Shown piece by piece: positions 54,315 through 63,363 of a DNA stretch of 64,000 bases. Position numbers and translations under genes: made by a program. The notes beneath the pieces were generated by a model. That model saw only the letters and a list, made by a program, of their open reading frames with translations, had not been told where the DNA came from and did no database searches. Within the stretch, counting starts at the first letter, position 1. Every line of letters begins with the position of its first letter. The stretch covers positions 62,001 to 126,000 of the forward strand of contig NZ_FMTM01000001.1 in assembly GCF_900099775.1 (NCBI RefSeq), written 5' to 3'. The stretch comes from Rhizobium mongolense subsp. loessense. Lineage in GTDB: Bacteria > Pseudomonadota > Alphaproteobacteria > Rhizobiales > Rhizobiaceae.

Positions 54315-54524
54315 ATGCCCGTCCGCTTGCGCAAATTCATCGGCACGATCCTCATCGTCGTTCTCGTGCTTCTTTATGCGCTTCTGGCGAACACGATTGC
54401 CGTCGCGATACTTGGGGAATCGTCGTGGTGGGTCCACCTCCTCTATTTCTCGCTGACGGGCCTTGTCTGGGTCCTGCCGGCGATGCTGATCATCAAATGG
54501 ATGGCCGGTCCGCGGCAGAAGTGA
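54315..54524 (+). CDS. DUF2842 family membrane protein
   Basis: 69 residues with two transmembrane helices (GTILIVVLVLLYALLANTIAV and LLYFSLTGLVWVLPAMLIIKWM), matching the small alphaproteobacterial DUF2842 family. It starts MPVRLRKFIG at 54315 with GGAAAGAG upstream. It is divergent from ctaA, a common neighbour in rhizobia. Function is unknown. Confidence 0.85.
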   Translation: MPVRLRKFIGTILIVVLVLLYALLANTIAVAILGESSWWVHLLYFSLTGLVWVLPAMLIIKWMAGPRQK

Positions 54525-54646
54525 ACGCTGTTAACGCCGGAATAACCGTGATCCGCGGAAAAGGCGGTCTGCCCTCTTGCATTTAAGCCAAATGAAGGCG
54601 CTCTCCCTTTATGCTTCCGGCCAAGCCATCTTGACCGGAGAGACCC

Positions 54647-55870
54647 GTGCAGACGCAAAAGCTCGATGCCCATCAACAACCGCTCGACGAAGCGGCTAAA
54701 ACCGAGGCAGGCATTGCGAGCCTTCGCTCGCTGAGCGCGGAACTACATGTCACGGTCTTCGACACGATGGCGCCGCTGGAAAAGGATTGGCGCGCCATGG
54801 AGCGGGACAATCTGACGTCTCTCCATCAAGGCTATGACTGGTGCCAGAGCTGGGTCGGCGCCTATCGGCGGCCGCTCGCCATTTTGCGGGGCGTCTGCGG
54901 GCCACAAACAGCCTTTATCCTGCCGGTCGAAATCGTGCGCTCCCATGGCGTGCGGATCGCAAAATTCATCGGCGCCAGCCACAGCAATATCAATACCGGA
55001 CTGTTTACGGAGCGATTCCTCCACGGCGCCGTTGACCTCGATGCGCATTGCTTCGCCGAGGGCCTTCGTCACGCGCTTCGCGGCAAGGCCGATCTGCTGC
55101 TCTTGCAGAACATCCCGCTGGAATGGCGCGGCCGCAAGAGCCCGCTTAGTCTGTTGCCGTTGGTGCAGAATCAGAACCACGCCTATCAGCTGCCGCTACT
55201 TGAAAATTTCGAGGTGACGCTCAAGCAATTGAACTCCAAGAGCCGCCGGAAGAAGTTCCGGGTGCAGTCGAAGCGGCTCGAAGCCATCGGCGGCTTCGAC
55301 TATGTCGCTGGCGGGACGGCCGGCGAACAGCACGCCCTGCTTGATCAGTTCTTCGCTCAAAAGTCCGAACGCTTCAAGGCACTCGGGCTGCCCGATGTGT
55401 TTGCCGACGCCGAAACGCGGACTTTTCTCCATGGCCTGATCGATATTCGCGGCGGCGACGATTTCGGGCTTGAGATGCATGCGATCCGCCTCAAGGGCGA
55501 AAACGAAGGGCATATCGCTGCGATATCCGGCATCTCGCGCAAGGGCGATCACGTGATCTGCCAGTTCAGTTCGATCAACGAAAGCATTGCGGCAGATGCA
55601 AGCCCGGGCGAATTCCTCTTTTGGCAGCTGATTTCCCGATTGAACGGGACGCGCGTCGCCTTCTTCGATTTCGGTCTCGGAGATCAGGTCTACAAACGTT
55701 CTTGGGCACCGATCGAAACGGATCATCACGATGTGGTGCTGCCGCTGTCCTTCGTGGGACGTATCGCCGGGCTTGCGCACCGGGCCATCACGCGGAGTAA
55801 GGCCCACATCAAAGCACGGCCCGGCCTCTATAAATTCGCGCAGCGCGCTCGTTCAAAGATCGGCGTCTGA
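54647..55870 (+). CDS. CelD/BcsL-like GNAT acetyltransferase of the polysaccharide locus
   Basis: 407 residues from GTG 54647, preceded by GGAGAG. It is a double-GNAT (acetyltransf_6) protein of the type annotated as cellulose biosynthesis CelD. The central LKQLNSKSRRKKFRVQSKRL and LLDQFFAQKSERFKALGLPD are followed by a second lobe with HIAAISGISRKGDHVICQFS and FFDFGLGDQVYKRSW. It probably acylates the secreted polysaccharide or its lipid-linked intermediate, in the cytoplasm. Its stop abuts the convergent Wzz/Wzc-like gene. Confidence 0.85.
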   Translation: MQTQKLDAHQQPLDEAAKTEAGIASLRSLSAELHVTVFDTMAPLEKDWRAMERDNLTSLHQGYDWCQSWVGAYRRPLAILRGVCGPQTAFILPVEIVRSHGVRIAKFIGASHSNINTGLFTERFLHGAVDLDAHCFAEGLRHALRGKADLLLLQNIPLEWRGRKSPLSLLPLVQNQNHAYQLPLLENFEVTLKQLNSKSRRKKFRVQSKRLEAIGGFDYVAGGTAGEQHALLDQFFAQKSERFKALGLPDVFADAETRTFLHGLIDIRGGDDFGLEMHAIRLKGENEGHIAAISGISRKGDHVICQFSSINESIAADASPGEFLFWQLISRLNGTRVAFFDFGLGDQVYKRSWAPIETDHHDVVLPLSFVGRIAGLAHRAITRSKAHIKARPGLYKFAQRARSKIGV

Positions 55871-58009
55871 TCAGGCCGCGCGGCGCGGGAGGTCCTGCGC
55901 GATTGTCTCGTCGCCGGACATCAGCACGACGCTCTGATAGCCCGCCTTTTCGAATTCCGTCATCGCGAAGACGAATTCCTCTTCGATCACGTGCGGCATC
56001 GAAAGGATGATCTCGACATCCTTGCTGCGCGTCAGGCGCGAGACGCCGGCAACATCGGCTGCGCCGCACTCGACAATCACGAGATCATAGGCTGAGGACA
56101 ATGCGTCGAGCAGTAGCGAAAGTCGGTCTGCGCCGCGCATCGCCTGACGGATGTCGCTGATGCCCTGCGGGATCAGGTGAGCGTCCGAATCGCGGTCGCC
56201 ATGGATCGTTTCGCCGAAAGCGGCAGCGCCGCAGAGCAGGTCGGTGACGCCCGGTGCATTCGGGTCGTCGCCCATCAACTCGGTCGGGTAGCCGGAGCCG
56301 GTCATGTCGACCAGAACCACGCGCTGACCGACGTCGGCAAGTGCGCGGGCCAGCGAAACGGTCGCCGCGGAACCATCGTCGCCAGTCGGCGATATCGCGA
56401 CAGCGAGCGTTGCCCGGCTGCTCGTGAGATAATCAGCCACAGAGCTGATCGAGAATTGGTTTTCTTCTTCCAGAGGTGCAGGCGCCTCCTGCGCAAGCTC
56501 CTCTTCCACCGGCGCCGAAAGCATGCTGGGCTTGACGTCACGCTTGGCTTTCGGCGCGGCGGTGGCCTGCGTTTTTTCTTCGATCGGTGCAGCAGGCTCG
56601 ACACTGCTGTCGACCGGACGCAGTGCCCGGCCACTGAAAAGTTCGGCGAGCATGATGACGATCGCGCTCATGATCAACGTCGCGATGGCAGCGACGGCAA
56701 CGATCGGCACGACCTTCGGGAAGTACGGATCGACAGGCTCGATGGCACGCGAGACGATGCGCGCATCTGCCGGACTCGAGTTGCTGTCGGCGCGGGAAGC
56801 GGCTTCCCGGTAGCGAGCGAGGTAGGTTTCGAGCAGCTGGCGCTGGGCGTTTGCCTCGCGCTGCAGGGCATTGAGGCCGACCTCGTCTTCGCCCGCCTGG
56901 GCGCTGTTTGCCCGCAACGTGCCGGACTGGCGCTCAAGTTCGGCAGCACGAAGGCCGGCGACCTTCGCCTCGCTCTCTACGCTGGCCAGGATCTTTTGCG
57001 TTTCCTGGCGGATCTGCGTCTTGATGTCGGCAAGCTGCGCCCGCAGGCTCTTCAACTTCGGATGGTTGTTGAGCAGCGACGTGCTGAGATCGGAAATCTG
57101 CGACTGGAGACCCGACTCAGTGGCCTTCAGCCGCTGCATGGACTGCGAGGACATGATGTCCGGCAACGTATCCGACGCCTCACCGGATGCGAGGGCGTTG
57201 CGGACGGACTGGGCGCGCGCCTCGGCATTCGCCTTTTCGCCGCGTACGCGGGTCAGCTCAACAGAGATATCGTTCAGCTGCTGCTGCGGAAAGTTGCTGC
57301 CACCGTTCGTCGGCAGGAGACCGTGCTTGGCGCGGTATTCGGCTACCTTCTGCTCGGCATCGTTTACCTTCTGGCGAAGGTTGTCGATTTCCGGCTCGAG
57401 CCAACGGGTGGCCTCCGAGTTCGTATCGAGTTTGGCGCCGCTCTGCGTCGCGAGATAGACATTCGCCATGGCATTCGCAATGCGCGCAGCAATCTTCGGA
57501 TCCTTCGACGTGAAGGTGATGCCGATGACGCGCGAGCCGGGAACCTGGTAGACCTGGAGGCGCTCGATGAACGCATCGATCACGCGCTCTTCGCGCGGAT
57601 TTTCAAGCGGGTTCTTCTTGATATGCAGTGCCACAAGGATGTCGCTCAGCGCAGAGCCTTTGACGGCATCGTCGAATTCGGGCAGCTCGTAGAGCTTCTC
57701 GCTGTTGATGACCTTCTTGATGATATCGGCGGACTGCAGAAGCTGAACCTGGCTCGCAATGTTCAACTCGTCGAGCAGCGGTCCGGCATTACCGTCGTTC
57801 GATTGGGTGTTGGCGAACGCCGGTGCACGCTGCTCGATCAGCAGACGGGTTTCGGCACTGTATTTCGGCGAGATCATCTTGGCGCCGGCAAAGGCGACCC
57901 CTGCCCCGATCAGCGTGACGGCTAGAACCTTCAGCCGGCGGGCCCAGACGGCTCGAACGAGTTGGCCAAGGTCGATGTCCACATCCTGATTACCCGTTAC
58001 GCCGGACAT
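55871..58009 (-). CDS. Wzz/Wzc-like polysaccharide co-polymerase with degenerate P-loop
   Basis: 712 residues from ATG 58009 (MSGVTGNQDVDIDLGQLVRAVWARR). The N-terminal Wzz helix is about 30-50 and a periplasmic coiled-coil region covers about 170-420. The second membrane helix is near 450 (VVPIVAVAAIATLIMSAIVI). The cytoplasmic BY-kinase-like domain starts at about 540, but the P-loop reads SPTGDDGSAATVSLA with no Lys. A Walker A'-like VVLVDMTGSG remains and no C-terminal Tyr cluster follows. It should set chain length and bridge to the export lipoprotein but is unlikely to autophosphorylate. Confidence 0.88.
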   Translation of the reverse strand: MSGVTGNQDVDIDLGQLVRAVWARRLKVLAVTLIGAGVAFAGAKMISPKYSAETRLLIEQRAPAFANTQSNDGNAGPLLDELNIASQVQLLQSADIIKKVINSEKLYELPEFDDAVKGSALSDILVALHIKKNPLENPREERVIDAFIERLQVYQVPGSRVIGITFTSKDPKIAARIANAMANVYLATQSGAKLDTNSEATRWLEPEIDNLRQKVNDAEQKVAEYRAKHGLLPTNGGSNFPQQQLNDISVELTRVRGEKANAEARAQSVRNALASGEASDTLPDIMSSQSMQRLKATESGLQSQISDLSTSLLNNHPKLKSLRAQLADIKTQIRQETQKILASVESEAKVAGLRAAELERQSGTLRANSAQAGEDEVGLNALQREANAQRQLLETYLARYREAASRADSNSSPADARIVSRAIEPVDPYFPKVVPIVAVAAIATLIMSAIVIMLAELFSGRALRPVDSSVEPAAPIEEKTQATAAPKAKRDVKPSMLSAPVEEELAQEAPAPLEEENQFSISSVADYLTSSRATLAVAISPTGDDGSAATVSLARALADVGQRVVLVDMTGSGYPTELMGDDPNAPGVTDLLCGAAAFGETIHGDRDSDAHLIPQGISDIRQAMRGADRLSLLLDALSSAYDLVIVECGAADVAGVSRLTRSKDVEIILSMPHVIEEEFVFAMTEFEKAGYQSVVLMSGDETIAQDLPRRAA

Positions 58010-58188
58010 ACCCGTACTCCGAGAACAAACATGGCCCGAAGCGTAAACGACTATAGTAACCTGAGGGTTAATGTTGCCTGGCATAAGCAAAGCGAAGCGT
58101 CACCGGGCAAAAAGCAAAAAATGCGGCGCAGTTTTTACCACCCATTAACCCTAACGGATCGATAACGGCAGCACCGAGTTCGTTTCCT
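58010..58188. promoter_or_regulatory. Divergent polysaccharide promoter region with a 10-bp inverted repeat
   Basis: AGGGTTAATG (58064-58073) recurs as its exact complement CATTAACCCT (58143-58152), 69 bases apart, one near each divergent gene. Each contains TTAACC/GGTTAA, which resembles a CtrA half-site. No clear -35/-10 pair was identified. Confidence 0.4.
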
Positions 58189-58779
58189 GTGAGCATAACG
58201 CGGATGCTTTTCGTCCAGCCCAAGACGCTTCTGGCTCTGAGCCTTGTCGCCATGACGGCGGCATTGAGCGGTTGCAACACCTATAAGCCCGCGCCGAGAG
58301 CTTTTAATCAGGCAACGATCCAGCCCTATACGCTCGACAGCGGCGACCGCCTGCGCATCACCGTTTTCGATCAGCCGAGCATGACCAATACCTATATGGT
58401 CGATCAGGCAGGCTACATCGCCTTCCCCCTCGTCGGACAGGTGCCGGCGCGCGGACGCACGCTGCAGCAGCTCTCCGGCCAGATCGCCCAGAAGTTGCAG
58501 CAGGGCTATCTGCGGGATCCCGATGTGACGATCGATGTCGACCGCTACCGTTCCATCTTCATCATGGGTGAAGTCGGTCAGCCGGGCCAGTATTCCTATG
58601 TGCCGGGCATGACGGTACAGAACGCGATCGCCGTTGCCGGCGGCTTCACCTCCCGCGCCAATCAGGGCACGGTCGACGTCACCCGCAAGATCAACGGCCA
58701 GGTGCTGACCGGACGCGTCAACATTTCGTCCTCAATCATCGCCGGCGACACGATCTATGTCCGCGAACGGCTGTTCTGA
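58189..58779 (+). CDS. Polysaccharide export lipoprotein (Wza/GumB type)
   Basis: 196 residues from GTG 58189, or 191 from ATG 58204 (MLFVQPKTLLALSL). The lipoprotein signal ends at LSGC, with the lipidated Cys near residue 28. The poly_export domain is YTLDSGDRLRITVFDQPSMTNTYMVDQAGYIAFPLVG, followed by one SLBB-like unit (IFIMGEVGQPGQYSYVPGMTVQNAIAVAGG). Like GumB it is short and lacks the C-terminal outer-membrane helix of E. coli Wza, so another pore component may be needed. First gene of the rightward operon. Confidence 0.9.
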   Translation: MSITRMLFVQPKTLLALSLVAMTAALSGCNTYKPAPRAFNQATIQPYTLDSGDRLRITVFDQPSMTNTYMVDQAGYIAFPLVGQVPARGRTLQQLSGQIAQKLQQGYLRDPDVTIDVDRYRSIFIMGEVGQPGQYSYVPGMTVQNAIAVAGGFTSRANQGTVDVTRKINGQVLTGRVNISSSIIAGDTIYVRERLF

Positions 58780-58785
58780 TCGCTG

Positions 58786-59967
58786 ATGGCAGAACAGCGC
58801 CCCCTCCGCATACTCCATTGTTTCAGATCGCCCGTCGGCGGGATATTTCGCCATGTCCGCGATCTGGTGGAAGAACACAGCACGGCCGGGCATGAGATCG
58901 GCATCCTCTGCGACAGCTCCACTGGCGGCGAACACGAGGACCGGCTATTCGACGATATCCGTCCCTTTCTTTCGCTCGGGCTGACGCGCATACCGATCCG
59001 GCGTTCTGTGGCGCTTTCCGATATCGGCGTGATATGGGAGACATACAAGAAGATCAAAAGTTTGCGGCCGGACGTGCTGCACGGACACGGCGCCAAGGGC
59101 GGCGTGCTCGCGCGCCTTGTCGGCTCAGCCTTGCGGGTGAACAGGTATCGCGTAGCCCGCCTCTATACCGCCCACGGCGGAAGCCTGCACTATTCCCGCT
59201 CGTCGCTCACCGGACAATTCGTTCTGCGGATGGAGCGGTTGCAGGAATATTTCACTGATGCCCTCGTCTTCATCTGCGAATACGAGCGTGACACCTATGC
59301 GAAGAAAGTGGGCCGGCCGAAACCCATGACGCGGCTGATCTACAACGGGATTGGGGAGCGGGATTTCCAGATCATTCCCACACGATCCGATGCCGTACAT
59401 TTCATTTATGTCGGCATGCTCCGGGACCTTAAGGGTCCCGATTTGTTTGTGGATGCATTTGCCAAGACCGAGCGGCTGATTGGTCGCCCTCTTTCCGCGC
59501 TGATGATCGGCGACGGCCCAGACCGGGAGAAGTACCGTGACATGATGGTCGAGCGCGGCCTCGGCAAGCGTATCGGCATGCTGCCGCCGATGCGTGTGCA
59601 GGAAGCCTTCGCGATGGCGCAGAACCTGGTGGTGCCATCCCGCGCCGAAGCCATGCCCTACATCATCCTCGAAGGGCTCGGCGCCGGAAAGACGGTCATC
59701 GCCAGCCGCGTCGGCGGCATTCCGGAAGTGCTCGGCAAGAGCAGCCCTGCCCTCGTCGCGCCCGACAACGCGGATGACTTAGCCCGCGTCATGGCCGACG
59801 CGCTGACGACACCCGGCTGGCATAATGCCGTGATGCCTTCGATCGACTCGGTGAAGTCCGTTTTTTCCTCTTCCGTGATGGCAGCAGATGTCCTGAAACT
59901 GTACCACGCGCTCGCGGAGGGGTCTTCAGCCTCCGAAACCTATGAAGCATCCGTAAATCTTTCTTAG
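58786..59967 (+). CDS. Family 4 glycosyltransferase (GT-B)
   Basis: 393-residue retaining GT-B glycosyltransferase. The N-terminal acceptor domain starts LRILHCFRSPVGGIFRHVRDL with the glycine loop. The donor-domain motif is VPSRAEAMPYIILEGLGAGKTVIASRVGG, holding the E-x7-E of GT4, preceded by LMIGDGPDREKYRDMM. It should add one sugar to the polyprenyl-linked repeat unit on the cytoplasmic face. Its start lies 6 bases after the export lipoprotein stop, indicating one operon. Confidence 0.92.
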   Translation: MAEQRPLRILHCFRSPVGGIFRHVRDLVEEHSTAGHEIGILCDSSTGGEHEDRLFDDIRPFLSLGLTRIPIRRSVALSDIGVIWETYKKIKSLRPDVLHGHGAKGGVLARLVGSALRVNRYRVARLYTAHGGSLHYSRSSLTGQFVLRMERLQEYFTDALVFICEYERDTYAKKVGRPKPMTRLIYNGIGERDFQIIPTRSDAVHFIYVGMLRDLKGPDLFVDAFAKTERLIGRPLSALMIGDGPDREKYRDMMVERGLGKRIGMLPPMRVQEAFAMAQNLVVPSRAEAMPYIILEGLGAGKTVIASRVGGIPEVLGKSSPALVAPDNADDLARVMADALTTPGWHNAVMPSIDSVKSVFSSSVMAADVLKLYHALAEGSSASETYEASVNLS

Positions 59968-59980
59968 GGCCTTTCTGCTA

Positions 59981-61564
59981 ATGCCGTTTGAAACAACGAG
60001 CGGCCGAAGCCCCATGAACAAAGCAGAAAAGAGCGACCAGTTCGACGTCGAAGCCCTGCGCAAGCGGGTTTCCGCTGCCAACGCAGACGGCGGCGGGAAG
60101 GAGGCGCCGGGAGAGATCAACGCCTATGCCCGCCAGATCGCCGAACAGTTCCGCGAGGGGACGCGTTCTCCGTCGATGGTCATCGGCCAGCTGCGCCTCT
60201 TCGAATTCGTCTCGCAATTTGCAATCGGGCTGCTCGCCTTCCTGATCTGGCCGGGAGACGGCAGCGAAAGCCTTGGCGCGCGGGCGGGCATAGCGGCCGC
60301 CGCGGCGGCGTTGGGCGTCGTGGCGCTGCAGCTTGCGGATACCTATTCCATTCCGGCGCTGCGGGCCCGCATTCGCCTTTTACCGCGCATCTTCGGCGCC
60401 TGGGCGGCTGCCTTTACCATAACGGAAGTGATCTTTTCGCTCTTCCGCGACCTCGCATTGGCCCAGATAAACCTGCATGTCGCCTGGTTCTCGCTTGCCG
60501 CAATCTTCCTGCTCGGCTCGCGCTTCCTGGTCGCCTACGGCATCCGCAACTGGGCGCGCAACGGCGTCATGGAGCGCCGCGCCGTGATCGTCGGTGGCGG
60601 CGAACCCGCTAAGGATCTGATCCGCGTTCTCGAGCAGCAGGCGGACAACGACATCCGCATATGCGGCATCTTCGACGACCGAGGCGAGAAGCGCTCGCCG
60701 GTCATGGTCGCCGGCTATCCGAAGCTCGGCACCGTTGCCGAACTGGTCGAATTCGTACGGCTGACCCGCATCGACATGCTGATTATCGCCCTGCCGCTCA
60801 GCGCCGAGGCCCGCATCCTGCAGCTTCTCAAAAAACTTTGGATCCTGCCGGTCGATATCCGCCTTGCGGCACATGCCAACCGCCTGCGGTTCCGGCCACG
60901 TGCCTATTCGCATATCGGCTCCGTGCCGATGCTCGACATTTTCAAGAAGCCGATCCGCGATTGGGACTCGGTCGCCAAACGCGGCTTCGACATCCTCTTC
61001 GCATCGCTTGCGCTTGTCTTGCTCTGGCCGGTGATGATCCTGACGGCCATTGCAATCAAGCTGACGTCCAAGGGTCCCGTCTTCTTCATGCAGAAGCGGC
61101 ACGGCTTCAACAATGAGGTCATCAACGTCTTCAAGTTCCGCTCGATGTACACCAACATGAGCGATCACAACGCCAAGGTCGTAGTGACCAAGGGCGATCC
61201 GCGCGTAACGCCGGTCGGCCGCTTCATCCGCAAATCCTCGATTGATGAATTGCCGCAACTGTTCAATGTGCTGAAAGGCAATCTCTCGCTCGTCGGCCCC
61301 CGGCCGCACGCAGTCCTGGCGCAGACCAAAGATCGCGCCTGGGGTGACATCGTGGAAGGCTATTTCGCGCGTCACCGCGTCAAGCCCGGCGTGACTGGCT
61401 GGGCGCAGATCAACGGCTGGCGCGGCGAGATCGACAATGACGACAAGATCAAGTTCCGCACTGCCTACGACCTCTACTATATCGAGAACTGGTCGCTCTG
61501 GTTCGATCTCAAGATATTGTTCCTGACGCCGGTGCGGCTGCTCAACACGGAAAACGCCTATTGA
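59981..61564 (+). CDS. Undecaprenyl-phosphate sugar-1-phosphate transferase (WcaJ/UppE type)
   Basis: 527 residues; ATG 60014 (MNKAEKSDQF) is an alternative start. It starts repeat-unit synthesis by moving a hexose-1-phosphate, probably glucose, to the lipid carrier. Four to five N-terminal membrane helices lie between about 70 and 190. A CoA-binding-like Rossmann part follows (VIVGGGEPAKDLIRVLEQQ). The C-terminal catalytic domain has KRGFDILFASLALVLLWPVM, FKFRSMYTNMSDHNA, GRFIRKSSIDELPQLFNVLK and LSLVGPRPHAV. The stop overlaps the next gene by 4 bases. Confidence 0.93.
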   Translation: MPFETTSGRSPMNKAEKSDQFDVEALRKRVSAANADGGGKEAPGEINAYARQIAEQFREGTRSPSMVIGQLRLFEFVSQFAIGLLAFLIWPGDGSESLGARAGIAAAAAALGVVALQLADTYSIPALRARIRLLPRIFGAWAAAFTITEVIFSLFRDLALAQINLHVAWFSLAAIFLLGSRFLVAYGIRNWARNGVMERRAVIVGGGEPAKDLIRVLEQQADNDIRICGIFDDRGEKRSPVMVAGYPKLGTVAELVEFVRLTRIDMLIIALPLSAEARILQLLKKLWILPVDIRLAAHANRLRFRPRAYSHIGSVPMLDIFKKPIRDWDSVAKRGFDILFASLALVLLWPVMILTAIAIKLTSKGPVFFMQKRHGFNNEVINVFKFRSMYTNMSDHNAKVVVTKGDPRVTPVGRFIRKSSIDELPQLFNVLKGNLSLVGPRPHAVLAQTKDRAWGDIVEGYFARHRVKPGVTGWAQINGWRGEIDNDDKIKFRTAYDLYYIENWSLWFDLKILFLTPVRLLNTENAY

Positions 61565-62805
61565 CCGCGATCGAGGCGGCATCTTCCCGCGTCGCCCAAC
61601 CGCAGCGCGCCGCACTGCGCTTCATCGGTTCGGCGATGGTTGCCTTCGGCGTCTTCCTCGCTGGCTTCGTCATCAACGAGCCTGCGCCTTACGAACTGTG
61701 GATGGCGGGGCTCGTCGGCATTTGGTTCATCCTTGGCCTTAGAATCTCGCGCTTCACCGCGATGCTTCTGACCCTGCTCATGACTTTCAATGTCGGCGGC
61801 ATGCTTTCACTAACGCAAATGAAGGACATGACCGGCGGACCAATGTATGTCGCGGTCTCGACCTTCCTTGCCCTCACCTCGGTCTTTTATGCAGCCATCA
61901 TCGAAGACAGCGCCAAGCGGCTGCCGCTGATCTTCAATGCCTGGGTCTTTGCAGCCGTCATCACCGCGTTGCTCGGCATACTTGGATACTTCCATGCCTT
62001 TCCCGGCGCCGAGGTTTTCACGCTCTACGATCGCGCAAAGGGCGCATTCCAGGATCCGAACGTCTTCGGACCGTTCCTCGTCGTACCGTCGCTCTATCTC
62101 ATCCACGGTATTTTGACGCGCGACCTGACGACCTCGCCGTTGCGCGCCGCCGCGCTGCTGATCGTTGCGCTCGGCGTATTCCTGTCCTTCTCGCGCGCCG
62201 CCTGGGGCCTCTTCCTGCTCGGTGTGGTGCTGCTCATCTTCCTGATGCTGCTGAAAGAGCGAAGCGGCGCTTTCCGGCTGCGCATCCTCGTCCTCTCGCT
62301 TCTGGCGATCGTTTTGATGGTTGCAACCCTTCTGATCGCGCTTCAATTCCCGCAAGTCAGCGATTTGTTCAGCACCCGCGCACAACTCGTCCAGGAATAT
62401 GACGGCGAATATCTCGGCCGTTTCGACCGCCACCGCATCGGCTTTCAGATGATGATGGAAAGGCCGCTCGGGATCGGACCGATGGTGTTCGGCACCATCT
62501 TTCCGGAAGACGAGCACAATATCTGGCTGAAGACGCTGACGACCTATGGCTGGCTCGGCTTCGTCTCCTACGTGTCGCTACTCGTGTGGACGCTTTACCT
62601 CGGCCTCAAGAACCTTCTCAGGGATCGGCCCTGGCAGCCTTATCTGATGATCGCCTGGATCTGCATCATCGGCCACGCGGTCATCGGCAACGTAATCGAC
62701 ATCGACCATTGGCGGCATGTCTATCTTCTCTTCGGCATCGTCTGGGGGTGCGCTGCGCTCGAACATCGCTACCGGTATAATTTCGCCGGCCAAAGCGCGG
62801 CTTAA
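61561..62805 (+). CDS. O-antigen ligase/polymerase-like membrane protein (Wzy/ExoQ type)
   Basis: 414 residues with about ten to eleven transmembrane helices, starting at TTG 61561 in a TTGA overlap with the previous stop. The large periplasmic loop near residues 250-320 contains LVQEYDGEYLGRFDRHRIGFQMMMERPLGIGP and the conserved EDEHNIWLKTLTTYG with its His. The family polymerises or ligates repeat units in the periplasm. Polymerase is likelier because it sits in an export locus with a Wzz-like partner. No Wzx flippase is in the window. Confidence 0.88.
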   Translation: MTAIEAASSRVAQPQRAALRFIGSAMVAFGVFLAGFVINEPAPYELWMAGLVGIWFILGLRISRFTAMLLTLLMTFNVGGMLSLTQMKDMTGGPMYVAVSTFLALTSVFYAAIIEDSAKRLPLIFNAWVFAAVITALLGILGYFHAFPGAEVFTLYDRAKGAFQDPNVFGPFLVVPSLYLIHGILTRDLTTSPLRAAALLIVALGVFLSFSRAAWGLFLLGVVLLIFLMLLKERSGAFRLRILVLSLLAIVLMVATLLIALQFPQVSDLFSTRAQLVQEYDGEYLGRFDRHRIGFQMMMERPLGIGPMVFGTIFPEDEHNIWLKTLTTYGWLGFVSYVSLLVWTLYLGLKNLLRDRPWQPYLMIAWICIIGHAVIGNVIDIDHWRHVYLLFGIVWGCAALEHRYRYNFAGQSAA

Positions 62806-62843
62806 GTACTTGAGAAGGGCGGCATTCGCGCTAACTTCCAAGC

Positions 62844-63137
62844 ATGATCACAGGAATGCAGATACGCGGCGCGCGCGCCATGACTGGGATGAGCATCGAT
62901 GAGCTTGCCTCTGCCTCGGGCCTGACGCCAGAAGCTATAGAGGCACTCGAAGACGGCGACGGAACGGGCGAGCCCGGCGCATTCCTTGCCGCCAAGCACG
63001 CGCTGGAAGCAGCCGGCGTGATCTTTATCGCAAGCGGCAATCAGGACGAAGGCGGCCCCGGCGTGCGTCTGCGGGCGCGCTCGTTAAGCGACGACGGCAT
63101 CCGCCCCGAAAACCTCAACGCTGCCAATGACGACTGA
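62844..63137 (+). CDS. Small XRE-like helix-turn-helix protein
   Basis: 97 residues. Residues 5-60 form an XRE helix-turn-helix (MQIRGARAMTGMSIDELASASGLTPEAIEALEDGDG), followed by the ALEAAGVIFIASGNQDEGGPG strand typical of short rhizobial XRE regulators. Start ATG 62844 lies 39 bases after the polymerase gene. The target is unknown; proximity suggests possible control of the polysaccharide genes. Confidence 0.82.
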   Translation: MITGMQIRGARAMTGMSIDELASASGLTPEAIEALEDGDGTGEPGAFLAAKHALEAAGVIFIASGNQDEGGPGVRLRARSLSDDGIRPENLNAANDD

Positions 63138-63210
63138 CGGTGGCCGTGCAGGGAACCAACGGGATCTTCACGCGTTTTTCCTTCGATATCAAAACGTTGG
63201 GGAAAACATC

Positions 63211-63360
63211 TTGAACCGCAGCAATGGTCTCTATTTCGTCATCGGCGCCTTGGTCGTCGTCATCGTCGGCCTTGGCGCGTATATTTTCAATGAGGAACGC
63301 AAGCCCGATGGCATCGAACTCCGCATCGGCCAGAACGGCATTTCCGTCGAGGAGAAGTGA
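63211..63360 (+). CDS. 49-residue single-helix membrane protein
   Basis: TTG start at 63211 with GGGG 9 bases upstream gives MNRSNGLYFVIGALVVVIVG and more of one membrane helix. A soluble tail follows (EERKPDGIELRIGQNGISVEEK). Such short proteins occur widely in Rhizobiales without known function. The cleanly split hydrophobic and charged halves favour a real gene. Confidence 0.65.
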   Translation: MNRSNGLYFVIGALVVVIVGLGAYIFNEERKPDGIELRIGQNGISVEEK

Positions 63361-63363
63361 GGG

